A stretch of DNA of 64,000 bases from Rhizophagus irregularis (taxonomy: Eukaryota; Glomeromycota; Glomeromycetes; Glomerales; Glomeraceae), in assembly GCF_026210795.1 (NCBI RefSeq), contig NC_089447.1, forward strand, positions 64,501 through 128,500, given 5' to 3'. Positions 63,091-64,000 of the stretch are shown piece by piece; the first letter of the stretch is position 1, and each line of letters starts with the position of its first letter. A program made the position numbers and the translations under genes. The notes beneath the pieces were generated by a model, which was given only the letters and a program-made list of their open reading frames with translations, ran no database searches and was not told the DNA's origin.

Positions 63091-63259
63091 AGGACCCCGA
63101 GCAATGCATAAAAGAGTGTTTGCGTAGAACGAACCAAATAGCGTGGTGATCCTTCCTTTCAGTTTAGATAATGCCAGGCGGCATGTTATTCTGGCCTGAA
63201 GTGGCGCGTAGAGCTAAGTGCCGATCTCTTGTTACCTATTTATATATTGCTCGGGTCCT
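63091..63259. mobile_element. 169-bp hAT-like MITE
   Basis: The left end aggaccccgagcaatgcata matches the complement of the right end (atatattgctcgggtcct). It is flanked by gtttcaga (63083-63090) and gtttcggg (63260-63267), an 8-bp duplication with three differences. The first seven bases (aggaccc) and the gtttc part of the target are shared with the 1377-bp element at 962-2338, though the interiors are unrelated. Confidence 0.65.
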
Positions 63260-63376
63260 GTTTCGGGGCATCTGTTTTGGTTTTTACTTTTTAAAAAATA
63301 GTACTTCCACACGCCCGCAATGCCAAGAATTATTCTAAACCAATGATTGTAGTATACATGCTCAAAATATTTATTA

Positions 63377-63591
63377 GTCCGGAGCGTAGCGAAGGACTCT
63401 ATATGTTCTAGCCGTGGTGGTACAAAATATCCCGTTGTCCGTCCGCTTGTTCTTTGAGTCGACGTTTAATTGGTTCTTATATTACTATATTACACGAAAT
63501 TATCTCGATCGGTTAATTGAGCATGTGATTATTGATTATCTACCTATATACTGATAAGCTCCGGACTACGTAACGGTTTACCGTTTCCCTA
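63377..63591. repeat. 'tccggagcgtagcgaagga' repeat
   Basis: Begins tccggagcgtagcgaagga at 63378 and ends near 'ccggactacgtaacggtttaccgtttcc'. The same two words in the same order and strand lie at 48029-48190. The preceding 'ttatt.gtccgg' is also shared. Probably a dispersed repeat; class not determined. Confidence 0.6.
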
Positions 63592-63718
63592 GTTATTTAT
63601 GCATTTGAGTGCATGATTCGGCTTTATGCGTGATGATCATTTCTTTCTTGATTAATTTTTTTTCGTTAAATCATTTAGAATAGCTGCCTTTTTTTATTAA
63701 AAAAAAAATAATTATCAA

Positions 63719-64000
63719 ATGAGTGATATATCTGTAAAAATTAATGATAATGATAAATTCATTATCAACAAAAATATAAATATTAATAATAACGCCGATA
63801 AACCACATAATGGTAAACCTATTACTATTATGAGAGTATCACCAAATGGAAAGTATCTCGTTACCTATAGTAAAGATGATGAATCAATTGTTGGTTGGAA
63901 TATTGCAAATGTAGAGGAAGGACAACTTAAATCAGACTACAGTCGTACTCATAAAGGTTATCATGAAATAGAAGAAATATGTGTTTCTGATGATAAAAAA
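63719..64000 (+). CDS. WD-repeat family protein, 5' part only
   Basis: The frame starts at ATG 63719 (MSDISVKINDNDKFIINKNI) and is open to the window end (94 codons). After an Asn-rich leader comes a WD-like β-propeller blade: 'ITIMRVSPNGKYLVTYSKDD' then 'SIVGWNI', with the typical SPNGKYL and VGW positions, and 'EEICVSDDKK' opening the next blade. The rest lies beyond the window, so domains and function cannot be stated. Confidence 0.75.
   Translation, partial: MSDISVKINDNDKFIINKNININNNADKPHNGKPITIMRVSPNGKYLVTYSKDDESIVGWNIANVEEGQLKSDYSRTHKGYHEIEEICVSDDKK

Overview
This window comes from a strongly AT-rich, intron-rich fungal nuclear genome. The best guess is an arbuscular mycorrhizal fungus of the Rhizophagus (Glomeromycotina) type. 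The supports are: fungal core proteins (Mss51, eEF2, eIF2D, Imp3); short GT-AG introns with poor consensus; protein kinases with an N-terminal zinc ribbon and the 'YGISQNPDT' signature; F-box proteins; a WD-repeat family starting MSDISVK; and many small inverted-repeat transposon relics. The species is an inference. Nothing bacterial, mitochondrial or retroviral was seen. Splice junctions were read by eye; for most conserved genes the exon phases and total length close exactly.

Layout. 1-5.9 kb: gene-free repeat block with a hAT-like non-autonomous element (962-2338), a 240-bp MITE and two foldback structures. 5.9-18 kb: dense housekeeping genes: an unrecognised acidic protein, histone H3, CENP-X/MHF2, RPB11, dTDP-glucose 4,6-dehydratase, Mss51, a FAM32A-like protein and an F-box/LRR protein. 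18-26 kb: gene-poor, with simple repeats, MITEs and decayed coding traces. 26-34.3 kb: an unrecognised split gene, IMP3, a NYN-domain protein, ribosomal protein eL42 and a complete HEN1 small-RNA methyltransferase. 36-50 kb: a duplication-rich accessory region. It holds a kinase gene whose zinc-ribbon plus N-lobe exon is repeated four times, two intact and one decayed serine carboxypeptidase, a decayed second copy of HEN1 (with neighbouring intergenic DNA) carrying an insertion, and a decayed kinase. 52-58.5 kb: eEF2 and eIF2D. 58.5-64 kb: gene-poor, with a frameshifted F-box-like gene, small inverted-repeat elements and the 5' end of a WD-repeat gene at the window edge.

Functional themes. 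Translation and ribosome assembly are well represented (eEF2, eIF2D, eL42, IMP3, mitochondrial Mss51), as is chromatin/transcription (H3, CENP-X, RPB11). HEN1 implies a small-RNA pathway. No operon-like organisation is expected; several gene pairs are divergent with short shared upstream regions (TGDS/MSS51, unknown/IMP3, NYN/eL42).

The most unusual structure is the kinase gene at 36.0-39.2 kb. Tandem exon duplication there gives serial zinc-ribbon plus kinase N-lobe modules, of which only the last has an intact glycine loop and a catalytic C-lobe. Other notable points are a probable GC-AG intron in one carboxypeptidase copy where the neighbouring paralogue uses GT, start-codon-only first exons in eEF2 and eL42, and two unrelated-looking small elements that share termini and an 8-bp target of the form gtttcNNN.
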